Source: Planococcus shenhongbingii (lineage in GTDB: Bacteria > Bacillota > Bacilli > Bacillales_A > Planococcaceae). Taken from it: a stretch of 64,000 nt of DNA. The DNA lies in assembly GCF_030413635.1 (NCBI RefSeq), contig NZ_CP129235.1, positions 930,001 through 994,000 of the forward strand. Reading direction: 5' to 3'. Numbering within the stretch: the first letter of the stretch is position 1; the number at the start of each line of letters is the position of its first letter. The notes under the pieces were generated by a model. It searched no databases, was not told where the DNA came from, and was given only the letters and a program-made list of their open reading frames with translations. Below, in pieces: positions 34,119-42,963 of the stretch. Made by a program: the position numbers and the translations under genes.

Positions 34119-34380
34119 CGCTCTTTCATATTTAATTTGCTTACTTTCCATGCCAAACAGGCATATAGTCTTAAAATTTTAGAGAAAGCCAGGGCTTTCC
34201 TTTCATTTACAGGGATATGAAGTAAGGTTCTTTGCTTAACCTTTTGCAAGCCCCTACAATATAGGTAAGAAATTATAGCGGGAACTCATGCATATGCAGT
34301 TGGCATTGAAGAACGCATCGATCAGCTTTATTCCAGGTTTTCTATCCGTTACTAATTAAGAATAGAAAGGAAGAAGCATA

Positions 34381-34569
34381 ATGGCTACCAATCCCAATAA
34401 TGAAAACAATCAAAAGACTCCTTTTATAGGCATTGGCATTGTGTTAGGCGTTTTAATCGGTACAATTATCGGCATGATTTTTGGCAATGTGGCAGTCGGG
34501 CTTGGATTTGGCATTGCGATTGGGTGTGCGGGCGGAGTGGCATTGGAGCAAAATCGAATAAAAGCTTAA
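34381..34569 (+). CDS. Small glycine-zipper membrane protein
   Basis: A 62-residue protein with a polar, Asn-rich start and a hydrophobic Gly-rich body, 'GIVLGVLIGTIIGMIFGNVAVGLGFGIAIG', that can form two membrane helices with glycine zippers. AAAGGAAG ribosome site and a strong terminator downstream support expression. Function unknown; similar small proteins are annotated as hypothetical. Confidence 0.6.
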   Translation: MATNPNNENNQKTPFIGIGIVLGVLIGTIIGMIFGNVAVGLGFGIAIGCAGGVALEQNRIKA

Positions 34570-34582
34570 AAATGAAAAAATT

Positions 34583-34625
34583 AACAACGCCGCATTCAAT
34601 CAATTGGATTGAATGCGGCGTTGTT
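34583..34625 (+). terminator. Strong intrinsic terminator
   Basis: A 19-bp perfect stem (aacaacgccgcattcaatc and its complement) with a 5-base loop, followed by TTGTTTT. Confidence 0.88.
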
Positions 34626-34707
34626 TTGTTTTATCCCATTGACCTATAAGTCCGAATGGATCAACTTCCCCTCAGCGGAAAATAATTACCACTGAGTGGT
34701 TTTCTTT

Positions 34708-35847
34708 TTATTCATCAAATGCAAGGTCTTTTACCCATAAGGATAGATGGTCTTTAATCGCTTGATTTGCAGCTGGATCAGCATTTTTTAATAATGTGAT
34801 TTTGTAATTTTTATGGTTCTGGCTTTCCACATAAGTAGGTGTAAAAGAAGGCTCTTTCAGGACGATAGTTGTCGAATTGGCATCTATTGTTTTTTTAGCA
34901 TGGATATGAAGAATTCCACCAATCTGCCTTTGCAGTCCTTCTTGGCCTGACAGGAAATTGCCTAAAGAATAGATGGCGAAGCTTCTCTTTCCATCCGTCG
35001 TTTCAATCCATTCTGCAGGCTGCAGCACATGGGGATGGTGTCCGAGAATAAGATCGGCACCTTGTTCAGCAGCGAAATGCGCCAATTCTTTTTGTTCATC
35101 GGTTGGCATAGTTTCGTACTCATTTCCGAAATGCAAACTCAATACCACAACATCTGAGGCGGCTTTCGCTTTTATCAAGTCTGTTTTCATTTTCGCTTTA
35201 TCGATACGGTTGAGCAGATAGTCTTTTCCTTTAGGTGTGGGGATTCCGTTCGTTCCGTACGTATAAGAAAGAAAAGAGAAGACAATGCCATTTTTCGTGA
35301 TGGTGGGAATCTGATTGCGTTCTTCTTCAGAAGCAGAGGCACCGGTATGCGTCATCCCGATTTTATCCCAGTATTTCAGCGCACTGACAATCGCTTTTTC
35401 TCCTCTGTCGAGTGTATGGTTGTTCGCCATCGAAACAACATCAATCCCTGCGCTTTTCATTGCATCTGCCACTTCAAACGGACTGTTGAACGAAGGATAA
35501 GTGGATAAACCTACTTCGTTTCCTCCGACAATGCTTTCGGAATTAGCGATGGTGATATCGGATTTTTCGAGAAAAGGCTTTACTTCGGCAAACATGGGGT
35601 TAAAATCATAACCGTTTTCGGTTTGGGCATCCAGATAAACCCGTTCATGAATTAAAATATCGCCGACTGCCGATAAGGAAGCCACGCTTGTTTTAACAAG
35701 TTTAGAGGGAATAACAGCAACCGGAGCTTTTCTAGTTTCAAATTCACCAACTTTTGCAATAGGAGCCCCTGTTTCTGAAAAACAACCAGACAAAAACAGT
35801 ACGAGTAGAATGAAGAGAAGGATCATGGATTTTTGGTTCTTTTTCAA
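34708..35847 (-). CDS. CapA/PgsA-family lipoprotein (metallophosphatase-like)
   Basis: A 379-residue secreted lipoprotein: hydrophobic signal with lipobox LSGC (Cys22), then the CapA domain with 'VGDILIHERVY', 'NSESIVGG', 'MANNHTLDRG' and 'LSLHFGNEYE', 'GADLILGHHPHVLQPAE', the metal-binding pattern of the family. CapA/PgsA supports poly-gamma-glutamate synthesis or attachment, but no pgsB/pgsC lie nearby, so the role here is open. TTG 35847 has AGAGG 8 bases upstream; GTG 35856 would overlap that site. Confidence 0.8.
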   Translation of the reverse strand: MKKNQKSMILLFILLVLFLSGCFSETGAPIAKVGEFETRKAPVAVIPSKLVKTSVASLSAVGDILIHERVYLDAQTENGYDFNPMFAEVKPFLEKSDITIANSESIVGGNEVGLSTYPSFNSPFEVADAMKSAGIDVVSMANNHTLDRGEKAIVSALKYWDKIGMTHTGASASEEERNQIPTITKNGIVFSFLSYTYGTNGIPTPKGKDYLLNRIDKAKMKTDLIKAKAASDVVVLSLHFGNEYETMPTDEQKELAHFAAEQGADLILGHHPHVLQPAEWIETTDGKRSFAIYSLGNFLSGQEGLQRQIGGILHIHAKKTIDANSTTIVLKEPSFTPTYVESQNHKNYKITLLKNADPAANQAIKDHLSLWVKDLAFDE

Positions 35848-36238
35848 CGTCGACACCTCTGTCTAGTAAATATGTTTTGTCTTTAAAGCTTAAAAGAAAT
35901 GAAATGGCCGAATATGACATTACTGATATCGTACTATACTAACGCAGAAAGAAATAGTCTTTTTGTAATACCGGAATGCATTGTTCTTTCGATAAATTGA
36001 TAAAAAAACCAGCATAAGCAGAAAACTGAAAGAATAGTTGAATAAGTTTTTTCGACGTACTGTTAATGAACGAATGTGAAGAGATTGGTTGAGCAATGGA
36101 CAATAAAGGCAGCGGAAATTGCAATTTTGACAGAATATTGACAATTAACAGAAAGTAGATAGTATTAATACTAGTTACACTTTGTAAGGTGTTTTCCAAC
36201 AATTGCAAGGCTCACTATTTCAAAAAGGAGGAAAAAAA
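35848..36238. other. Divergent intergenic region upstream of the E1 alpha gene
   Basis: AT-rich spacer holding two TTGACA hexamers (36127-36132 and 36138-36143), the second followed after 16 bases by TAGTAT (36160-36165), a good sigma-A promoter for the dehydrogenase operon. No gene seen. Confidence 0.5.
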
Positions 36239-37252
36239 TTGACTACTTTCGAGGAAAAACAGCCTGCCGTGTCCGTGGAAAAACTGAAGTGGATGTACGA
36301 ACATATGGTGAAAAGTCGATATTATGAAGACCAGATGGTAGAAGTGTATACCGAAGGAAAGACTCCTGTATTTAATATAGGTGCCGGTCCGGTTCCTGGT
36401 GAGATGCACTTGTCAACAGGGCAAGAGCCGGCTGCAGCAGGCATTTGTGTGCATTTGACAAAAGACGATACGGTAACGGCACCGCATCGTCCGCATCACC
36501 ATGCCATTGCAAAAGGCGTCGATTTAAAAAAGATGACAGCCGAGATTTTTGGTAAGGAAACAGGTCTTGGAAAAGGCAAAGGCGGCCATATGCATTTGTT
36601 TGATCCTGACGCCAAATTTTCCTGTGGAGGAATTGTTGCTGCTGGCATTCCACATGCCGCCGGAGCGGCGCTTGCCAGCAAAATGCAAGGCAGGGACTGG
36701 GTAGCCGTGGCGTTTATCGGCGAAGGCGCTGCCAATGCAGGCGCATTCCATGAATCGTTAAACCTTGCGGCGTTATGGAATCTGCCGTTAATTGTGGTAG
36801 TCGAAGATAATTCTTATGGCATCTCTGTCCCAAAAGCTTCCTCGACTGCTGTGGCTTCAAACGATTTGCGGGCAGCTGCATATGGAATTGCAGGCGCTTA
36901 TGTCAAAGACAATGATCCGATTGCAATGTATAGAGCTTCGGAAGAAGCGGTTGCAAGAGCGCGGTCTGGACAGGGACCGACAATTATCGAGATTGAAACC
37001 CATCGCTATTTGGGCCATTTCCAGGGAGATCCGGAATTATACCGCGACAAAGCGGAAGTGCCGGGGTTGCGCCAGTTAGACCCAATCCTGAAACTGCGGA
37101 AAATGCTTGTAGAAGCAGAAGGAGTTACAGAAAAGGAAATTGAGAAAATTGAAAAACAGGCTAAGCAAGAAGTGGATGAAGCATATCAATTTGCAAGAGA
37201 CAGCAGCTATCCTGAACCTGAATCAGCGTTAAAAGATGTATTCACATCTTAA
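36239..37252 (+). CDS. acoA: 2-oxoacid/acetoin dehydrogenase E1 alpha subunit (TPP-dependent)
   Basis: A 337-residue thiamine-diphosphate enzyme subunit. The TPP motif begins at 'GEGAANAGAFHESLNLAALWNLP' and ends with 'VEDNSYGIS'; 'GKGKGGHMHLFD' and 'PHRPHHHAIAKG' match AcoA-type E1 alpha. Length agrees with acetoin dehydrogenase alpha subunits rather than the longer pyruvate E1. TTG 36239 follows GGAGG by 7 bases. First of three genes E1a-E1b-E2. Confidence 0.85.
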   Translation: MTTFEEKQPAVSVEKLKWMYEHMVKSRYYEDQMVEVYTEGKTPVFNIGAGPVPGEMHLSTGQEPAAAGICVHLTKDDTVTAPHRPHHHAIAKGVDLKKMTAEIFGKETGLGKGKGGHMHLFDPDAKFSCGGIVAAGIPHAAGAALASKMQGRDWVAVAFIGEGAANAGAFHESLNLAALWNLPLIVVVEDNSYGISVPKASSTAVASNDLRAAAYGIAGAYVKDNDPIAMYRASEEAVARARSGQGPTIIEIETHRYLGHFQGDPELYRDKAEVPGLRQLDPILKLRKMLVEAEGVTEKEIEKIEKQAKQEVDEAYQFARDSSYPEPESALKDVFTS

Positions 37253-37273
37253 AATGGAAGGGGCAAATTCAGA

Positions 37274-38296
37274 ATGGAGACAGCGAAAAAAAGAATCTTA
37301 ACAGGCAATAAAGCAATGGCTGAAGCGATTGCACTTGAAATGGAAAGAGACCCGAACGTTTTTGTGCTGGGAGAAGATATTGGAAACTATGGCGGCATAT
37401 TTGGATCGACGCAAGGATTGATTGAAAAATACGGTTCGCAGCGGGTATTGGATACGCCGATTTCTGAAACGGCATTTATTGGTGCTGCTATCGGTGCCGC
37501 TGCGGAAGGCATGCGGCCGATTGCTGAATTGATGTTTGTCGACTTTTTCGGGGTCTGCATGGACCAGATTTACAATCACATGGCGAAAATTCCTTATATG
37601 TCTGGAGGAAACGTCCGGTTGCCGATGGTGCTTATGACAGCGGTCGGCGGCGGATATAACGATGCAGCGCAGCATTCCCAAACGCTTTATGCCACATTCG
37701 GTCATATGCCAGGCATGAAAGTGGTAGCCCCTTCCACTCCCTATGATTTGAAAGGTATGATGATTTCTGCTATCCGGGACGACAATCCGGTCCTGTTCAT
37801 GTTCCATAAATCACTGCAGGGGCTGGGATGGATGGAACAGCTGGAGGCATCTGCCGAACATGTGCCGGAAGAAGCTTATACAGTGCCGCTTGATAAAGCG
37901 AAAATTGTGAGGGAAGGGACTGACGTCACGATTGTGGGCGTCCAAATGATGACCCATTACGCGGTAGAAGCGGCCGAAAGACTGGCAAAAGAAGGAATCG
38001 AGGCGGAAGTGATCGATTTGCGTTCAATCGCTCCGATTGATAAAGATACGATTATCCAGTCAGTCAAGAAGACGCATCGGTTATTCGTTGTTGATGAAGA
38101 CTACAAATCTTACGGCATGACTGCTGAAGTGACAGCAATTGTAGCGGAAGAAGTGTTTTACGATTTGGAGGCTCCGCCACGGCGTCTGGCCAATCCGGAT
38201 GTGCCAGTACCTTACAGCCGTCCGCTGGAAGACTTTGTGATACCGAGCGCGGAAAAAATCTATGAACAAGTAAAAGAGTTAGTGAACGAAGGATAA
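37274..38296 (+). CDS. acoB: 2-oxoacid/acetoin dehydrogenase E1 beta subunit
   Basis: A 340-residue E1 beta with 'GEDIGNYGGIFGSTQGL', 'SETAFIGAAIGAAAEGMRPIAE' and 'PYSRPLEDFVIPS', all characteristic of the transketolase-like beta subunit; it pairs with the previous gene as a heterotetramer that decarboxylates or cleaves the substrate and acetylates the lipoyl group of E2. GGAAGGGG ribosome site. 21 bases from E1 alpha and 22 from E2. Confidence 0.87.
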   Translation: METAKKRILTGNKAMAEAIALEMERDPNVFVLGEDIGNYGGIFGSTQGLIEKYGSQRVLDTPISETAFIGAAIGAAAEGMRPIAELMFVDFFGVCMDQIYNHMAKIPYMSGGNVRLPMVLMTAVGGGYNDAAQHSQTLYATFGHMPGMKVVAPSTPYDLKGMMISAIRDDNPVLFMFHKSLQGLGWMEQLEASAEHVPEEAYTVPLDKAKIVREGTDVTIVGVQMMTHYAVEAAERLAKEGIEAEVIDLRSIAPIDKDTIIQSVKKTHRLFVVDEDYKSYGMTAEVTAIVAEEVFYDLEAPPRRLANPDVPVPYSRPLEDFVIPSAEKIYEQVKELVNEG

Positions 38297-38318
38297 CGGG
38301 AAAACAGGAGGCGGTGGA

Positions 38319-40040
38319 ATGATTGAAGTGAAATTACCGAAAATAAGGGAGGATGTCGACGAAAGCTTAGTGGTCATCTGGTTCGTTTCCGAAGGAGATG
38401 CAGTTAAAAAAGGGGACCCTTTGCTTGAAATACAAACTGAAAAAGAAGTGTCTGAAATAGAAGCTGAAACCAGTGGGATCATTAAAAAAATTGTCTTTAA
38501 AAGAGGGGAATCAGCAAAAATCGGGGAGGTGTTGGCTACGATTGATCCAACAGGAAAAATTCAGGAAACTAAGCCGGAAGAGCAAAGAATGGTAGAAAAA
38601 GTGGAACCGGAAAAAAGTGCAGAGACAGAAAATCAGAAGCCAGAAGAACAGAAAACAACAGAAACAGCCGAAAATCAGGAAACGGCTACTGAACAAAAGG
38701 AACCGGCAAAAGCGATGCGTTTGGCTCCAGGTCTGCGAAAGCTTGCGCGCGAACTTAACGTTCCACTGGAGTCAGTAGCGGGAACGGGAAGAAATGGCAA
38801 GATTACGGAAAAGGATATTCGCAGAGTGGCTGGACAAACTGAAGTGATGGACGCAGCTGAGAAAACAAAAGAATCACAGCAGGAAATGCCAAAAGGAGAA
38901 CCTCCAATGGAAGAACCATCAACAGAAGAACCGGCAACGGAAGAAGCATCAACAGAAGAACCGGCAACGGAAGAAGCATCAACAGAAGAACCGGCAACGG
39001 AAGAAGCATCAACAGAAGAACCGGCAACGGAAGAAGCATCAACAGAAGAACCGGCAACGGAAGAAGCATTAACAGAAGAGCCGGCAACGGAAGAAGCATT
39101 AACAGAAGAGCCGGCAACGGAAGAAGCATTAACAGAAGAAGCAGTTGAGGCAGTAGCAGTGCAAGAAGAAACATCAAAAGAAGAATCGTCAATGGAAGAG
39201 CAGGCGGCAGCAATGCCTGAGGATGAGGCATTACAAGAAACAGCACCAAAAGAATCAGAGACTGAAAACTCATCCACCTCTGACCAAGAAGAGTCAAGCG
39301 GCGAAAACGAAGATGAAACTCTGCAAAATGAAGTTATTCCGCTTTCGGGTATTCGGGGGGCAATCGCCAGAAGGATGACGGAAAGCCTTCAAAACAGTGC
39401 CCAGCTTACAGAAACTGCGTGGGCAGATATCACAAAGCTGGAAGCTAGAAAAGACTCGTTAGGAAAGGAAGCGGGCTGGACCGCTCTTATTGCAAAAGCT
39501 GTGGCACAGACGCTTGGTGAACATCCGGCTTTGAATGCCCATATCATTGAAAATCAAATTATTCCAAAAAGGAAAATCCATCTGGGTTTTGCAGTTGATT
39601 CAGAAAACGGTCTGCAAGTAGCCGTTCTTCAGAATGCAGACAAGCACTCGCCAGCCAAGCTGCAGAAGCGGCTTTCTAAACTTGCTGAAAAGGCAAGAGA
39701 AGGCAAATTGTCGAGTGAGGAAAGTACCGGCAGCACTTTTACAATCAGCAGCCTTGGCTCGTATCGGGTCCAATTTTTCACACCGATTATCAATCCGCCG
39801 GAAGCGGCGATTCTTGGAATTGGGCAAATCGAAAATTACCTTGTAATGGAAGATGGCAAAGTCCAGGAAAGAAAGCGGCTGCCGCTAAGCTTGACGATAG
39901 ATCATCGGGCAGTTGACGGCGCACCGGCTGCGAAGTTCCTGGGAGACTTGATTGAAGTGTTGGAAAGGCCAAAGCGTTTTTTAAAAGACGAGAAAAAGAA
40001 AAAAGAGAAGGAAGAAAAAAAGAAAAAGAAAAATTCTTAA
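38319..40040 (+). CDS. acoC: Dihydrolipoamide acyltransferase E2 with long repeat linker
   Basis: A 573-residue E2. Lipoyl domain about 1-77 with the lipoylated Lys42 in QTEKEVSE; first charged linker; peripheral-subunit-binding domain about 134-170 (APGLRKLARELNVP...GKITEKDI); a second linker with seven 10-residue repeats (STEEPATEEA/LTEEPATEEA, residues 201-270) plus a partial one; catalytic domain from about 335 with HxxxDG as His529, Asp533, Gly534. The C-terminus is a Lys/Glu tail. The usual E2 linker is Ala/Pro-rich, so an acidic TEE repeat of this length is odd. No E3 gene follows; lipoamide dehydrogenase must come from elsewhere. Confidence 0.87.
   Translation: MIEVKLPKIREDVDESLVVIWFVSEGDAVKKGDPLLEIQTEKEVSEIEAETSGIIKKIVFKRGESAKIGEVLATIDPTGKIQETKPEEQRMVEKVEPEKSAETENQKPEEQKTTETAENQETATEQKEPAKAMRLAPGLRKLARELNVPLESVAGTGRNGKITEKDIRRVAGQTEVMDAAEKTKESQQEMPKGEPPMEEPSTEEPATEEASTEEPATEEASTEEPATEEASTEEPATEEASTEEPATEEALTEEPATEEALTEEPATEEALTEEAVEAVAVQEETSKEESSMEEQAAAMPEDEALQETAPKESETENSSTSDQEESSGENEDETLQNEVIPLSGIRGAIARRMTESLQNSAQLTETAWADITKLEARKDSLGKEAGWTALIAKAVAQTLGEHPALNAHIIENQIIPKRKIHLGFAVDSENGLQVAVLQNADKHSPAKLQKRLSKLAEKAREGKLSSEESTGSTFTISSLGSYRVQFFTPIINPPEAAILGIGQIENYLVMEDGKVQERKRLPLSLTIDHRAVDGAPAAKFLGDLIEVLERPKRFLKDEKKKKEKEEKKKKKNS
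38919..39143 (+). repeat. In-frame 30-bp tandem repeat in the E2 gene
   Basis: Seven full 30-base units begin at 38919, 38949, 38979, 39009, 39039, 39069 and 39099, with a partial eighth from 39129. The first five are identical at the DNA level or nearly so; units six and seven share a TCA-to-TTA change (Ser to Leu) and a GAA-to-GAG change, showing two rounds of expansion. Copy number is likely unstable between strains. Confidence 0.92.
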
Positions 40041-40106
40041 TGGGTTTGTTGTAAGGGAAAATACATCGCAGATAAAACAAATACTTATATTAACTAGCTG
40101 AAAAAA

Positions 40107-40143
40107 AGCCGTCCTCATAAATCAAACGATTTAGAGGGCGGTT
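40107..40143 (+). terminator. Hairpin after the E2 gene
   Basis: Imperfect stem gccgtcctc-ataaatc / gatttagagggcggt followed by TATTATGG. Probably the operon terminator, though the T tract is weak. Confidence 0.45.
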
Positions 40144-40204
40144 ATTATGGATTGAAAGATTTTCTGTTTCAATTTGTGAATTTCTTACAGCAGGAGGAAT
40201 ATAC

Positions 40205-40681
40205 ATGGCCAATGAATTTTTGCAAAAAGGAATGCGCGGAACAAGTGCGCATATTGATGCAGCTGCAGTATTTAAAGAGTTGGATTGGCAAAAAGCTGGA
40301 GACAAACCCGATAAATGCCCACATTCCGTTTGGCAGCTTTTATGGCATATGAATTATTGGCAGGAGTTCATGCTGGCGTATTTGAAAGGCGAAGCACCTA
40401 AAAACCCGGAACATGCAGAAGAGACTTGGCCCAAAGAAGCAATGCCAGCGAGTGAAGAGGAATGGAATGAGGAGGTCTCAAAGTTCGTGCACGGCTTGCA
40501 GCAAGCTGAGCAGGAAGCAGCAAAAGAGTTGTCTGAAGAAGGGTTTGGCGGCAAAAGAAGAACAAGAGCAGATTTGTTGATGGTGATTATCAACCATAAT
40601 AGTTATCATGCTGGACAAGCTGTTCTGGTGCGGCGGATGATAGATGCATGGCCCCCCTCTTCTGGCGGAGATACTTGGTGA
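40205..40681 (+). CDS. DinB-family protein
   Basis: A 158-residue DinB-like four-helix protein with metal ligands His48 (LLWHMNYW) and His131/His135 (IINHNSYHAGQ), the latter the DinB signature. Different from the DinB gene at 17042. AGGAGG-type ribosome site 40193-40198. Function unknown; family members are thiol-dependent transferases or hydrolases. Confidence 0.78.
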   Translation: MANEFLQKGMRGTSAHIDAAAVFKELDWQKAGDKPDKCPHSVWQLLWHMNYWQEFMLAYLKGEAPKNPEHAEETWPKEAMPASEEEWNEEVSKFVHGLQQAEQEAAKELSEEGFGGKRRTRADLLMVIINHNSYHAGQAVLVRRMIDAWPPSSGGDTW

Positions 40682-40732
40682 AGCTTCAATATAGTTTTCG
40701 GAAATTCAACGCCTGATAGGTATGCGGATGAA

Positions 40733-40760
40733 TTGACAAAAACATCAAATTTATTATAAT
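40733..40760 (+). promoter_or_regulatory. Promoter of the Hsp20 gene
   Basis: TTGACA (40733-40738), 16-base spacer, TATAAT (40755-40760): both hexamers perfect. It leaves a leader of about 210 bases before the Hsp20 start. No CIRCE (TTAGCACTC-type) element was seen. Confidence 0.65.
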
Positions 40761-40980
40761 CCATGGTGAAGAGATCTATTTAGAAAACAGTCTGGGAGTA
40801 CCAAACTAGAGGGATTTTGAAGCTGTAGAATTCGATTGGTGATGTAAAGCAAGAAGGGGCAGTTCAGGAAGCTGCAGGAGGTCTGTTGAAAGAAGCCTTA
40901 ATGTCAGTTTTATCTCCTGTCCATGTTTGATCTTGTTTTACGGACAATGAGATTCAAAAAACGAAAAGGAGTGGAATGTC

Positions 40981-41415
40981 GTGGCTAAGCTCAGACCGAA
41001 AAGAAGAAATGAGTTTTTCCCGAGCCTTTTTGAAAGTACAGTGGAAACAGATGTTTTTAACAAATTCTTTGGAGAAACGCATTATCCTCAAGTGGATATT
41101 AAAGAAAAAAATGAACTTTATGAGCTGCAGGTCGACTTGCCTGGATTCACAAAAGACGACATCGAAATAGAATACCGGGACGGGTACTTGGAAATCCGCG
41201 GCAAAAAAGAACGCGGAGTGGAGTCAGATGAGCAGAATGAGCGGTATATCCGAAAAGAACGCACCTATGGTTCTTTCCGACGCAGTTTTTATATTGGGGA
41301 AATCGACGAAGATCATGTAACAGCTGCTTTTCAAAATGGGGTTTTAACACTAAACGTACCAAAATCCCATGACCTGCATAACGACCATATTGGGCACCGC
41401 ATTCCCATCGAGTAA
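40981..41415 (+). CDS. Hsp20/alpha-crystallin small heat-shock protein
   Basis: A 144-residue small heat-shock chaperone that would bind unfolding proteins as an oligomer. The alpha-crystallin domain spans about 38-135, from 'PQVDIKEKNELYELQVDLPGF' to 'AAFQNGVLTLNVPK', with the diagnostic GVLTL. GTG 40981 has AGGAG 9 bases upstream. A long untranslated leader precedes it (see findings). Confidence 0.88.
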   Translation: MAKLRPKRRNEFFPSLFESTVETDVFNKFFGETHYPQVDIKEKNELYELQVDLPGFTKDDIEIEYRDGYLEIRGKKERGVESDEQNERYIRKERTYGSFRRSFYIGEIDEDHVTAAFQNGVLTLNVPKSHDLHNDHIGHRIPIE

Positions 41416-41430
41416 AAGAAATCATTATAC

Positions 41431-41466
41431 AAAAGGCAGTTTGGAATCCTATCCAAACTGCCTTTT
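41431..41466 (+). terminator. Intrinsic terminator of the Hsp20 gene
   Basis: A 15-bp perfect stem (aaaaggcagtttgga and complement) with a 6-base loop. Between here and 41838 I see only AT-rich sequence and a TATAAT (41799-41804) likely serving the next gene. Confidence 0.85.
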
Positions 41467-41838
41467 GCTGTAATAAAGTGATGACAAAACAATACGATAG
41501 TCGGATAAAGACTGGAAATTATTAGTTAATAATGAAAATGGGATTTATTGTCCGTAGTGTTTATAAGAGCTGCTTCTTATAATGATTGATAAGCTGTTCC
41601 CGAATTTACAAATACCGGATAGGAATCAAGGATGGGAATAATCTTGAAAGAGAGGGATTTTTGAATTACTTGCCGGAATGCTGAGAGATGGAAATGTACA
41701 GAAGGAATGTTCAAGAAAAAGAAAAAGAATTCATCAGCCATCGGACAGGTAATTTCATTTAAAAGAAATTTTTTTGTGGTTTTCGTAAAAATGGAGTCTA
41801 TAATAAATAAAAAGAAAGTGAAGACAAGGAGAACTCCA

Positions 41839-42510
41839 TTGAATACATTAAAAGATTTTGGGAGCCGGATAAAAGAATTACGTTTACAAGCGGGCATCAC
41901 TCAAGAGGCATTGGCTACTCGTGCTGAATTGGATCGCTCTTACGTAGGAGCGATTGAAAGAGGAGAGAAAAACTTATCTCTGCTGAATATCGAGAAACTT
42001 TCAAATGCGCTCGATGTAAATTTATCTTATTTGTTTGAGCATGAACGGTTCACGCCACGCTCTGCTTTATTGAAAAAAGAATTTAAAAGGCCATTGGAAA
42101 GCCGCTTTACCTATAACATTGATTTAGTTCAGCAAGTTATTTTATGGAGAATAACGGGTCCGATTAAAGAAAATGAGGCGCGGAGAATTGCTCAAACTAT
42201 TAAAAGCCTGGCATTGCTATTAAAAAAGGGAGAAATCAAACTATTGGTTGATAATCAGGCAATGGTGATGGACGGAGAGCCTTTTGTCTTTACTCCTGAA
42301 GTATATGATGTGTGGGAAGAATTGCTGAATTGGATGCTGCCTTACATGAAAAAAGCTGCCATTTTGTGTAATTCGACTTTTATGCAAAATCAACTGGACC
42401 GCCTGGCGAAAAGAAGCGGTATTGCAGAGATATCCAAACACATTTTTAGTGAGGATTTAGAGTCTAACTTGAGAGAGGCTCGTGCCTTTTTAGACATCAC
42501 AGAAAAGTAA
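41839..42510 (+). CDS. XRE-type DNA-binding protein with SpoIIAA-like C-terminal domain
   Basis: A 223-residue protein. Residues 4-60 form a Cro/C1-type helix-turn-helix (GSRIKELRLQAGITQEALA...YVGAIERGEKN). The C-terminal 140 residues, from 'YNIDLVQQVILWRITGPI' to the end, have the alternating strand-helix pattern of SpoIIAA-like (STAS-related, DUF3478-like) domains; this assignment is tentative. TTG 41839 is preferred because AAGGAG is 7 bases upstream; the long frame from 41707 would add a Lys/Phe-rich tail through the promoter. Target unknown. Confidence 0.7.
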   Translation: MNTLKDFGSRIKELRLQAGITQEALATRAELDRSYVGAIERGEKNLSLLNIEKLSNALDVNLSYLFEHERFTPRSALLKKEFKRPLESRFTYNIDLVQQVILWRITGPIKENEARRIAQTIKSLALLLKKGEIKLLVDNQAMVMDGEPFVFTPEVYDVWEELLNWMLPYMKKAAILCNSTFMQNQLDRLAKRSGIAEISKHIFSEDLESNLREARAFLDITEK

Positions 42511-42963
42511 ATTTAAATCGTTGTAAGTCTGATAATGCCTTTATTGCCATGTTTGTTTGAACTAAGTCCTAATGACTATTCTGAAAAGTGAACCGGCAAC
42601 CGTGAAATAGTAAGTATATGGGAAAAATGATGTATTTTAGATAAATAAATAAATAATTATAAATTTTCTGACACAACAAGAAGATTTTGCGCTACTATTT
42701 AATTATGCAAAAAACAATAAGTCCTGCTGTTGCCTTATTTATTATATTGGCTCCGGAGTTCTCTTCTGTACCTGACAACTTTTCATGTGAGAGATTATTA
42801 TAGGCAGAGAAATTGAATCTGCTAGTATTCTATAGTTCGTCTAATGCATTCTTTTACATAACAAGCGGGCACGTAAATTTTATTTCAGATTTTTTCTTTT
42901 ATATAAGAGTTTTCTTTTCTTGTTGCCTAGCCAAGCTGACACTCTAAGAAGGAGATGGGACCT
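42511..42963. other. AT-rich intergenic region
   Basis: About 450 bases with no supportable gene or strong hairpin. It includes a CTGACA...TACTATTTAAT stretch (42668-42706) that could be a weak promoter for the following small gene. Confidence 0.4.

Noticed and set aside
38675..39277. A 200-codon minus-strand reading frame rich in Ser, Ala, Val and Gly
   Set aside because: It is the antisense of the 30-bp repeats in the E2 gene; its repetitive composition mirrors the repeat, and it has no ribosome site.
40836..40929. Short coding-like frame (VKQEGAVQEAAGGLLKEAL...) in the Hsp20 leader
   Set aside because: It has no start codon after an in-frame stop and no ribosome site; chance or a relic of a CsbD-like gene cannot be told apart.
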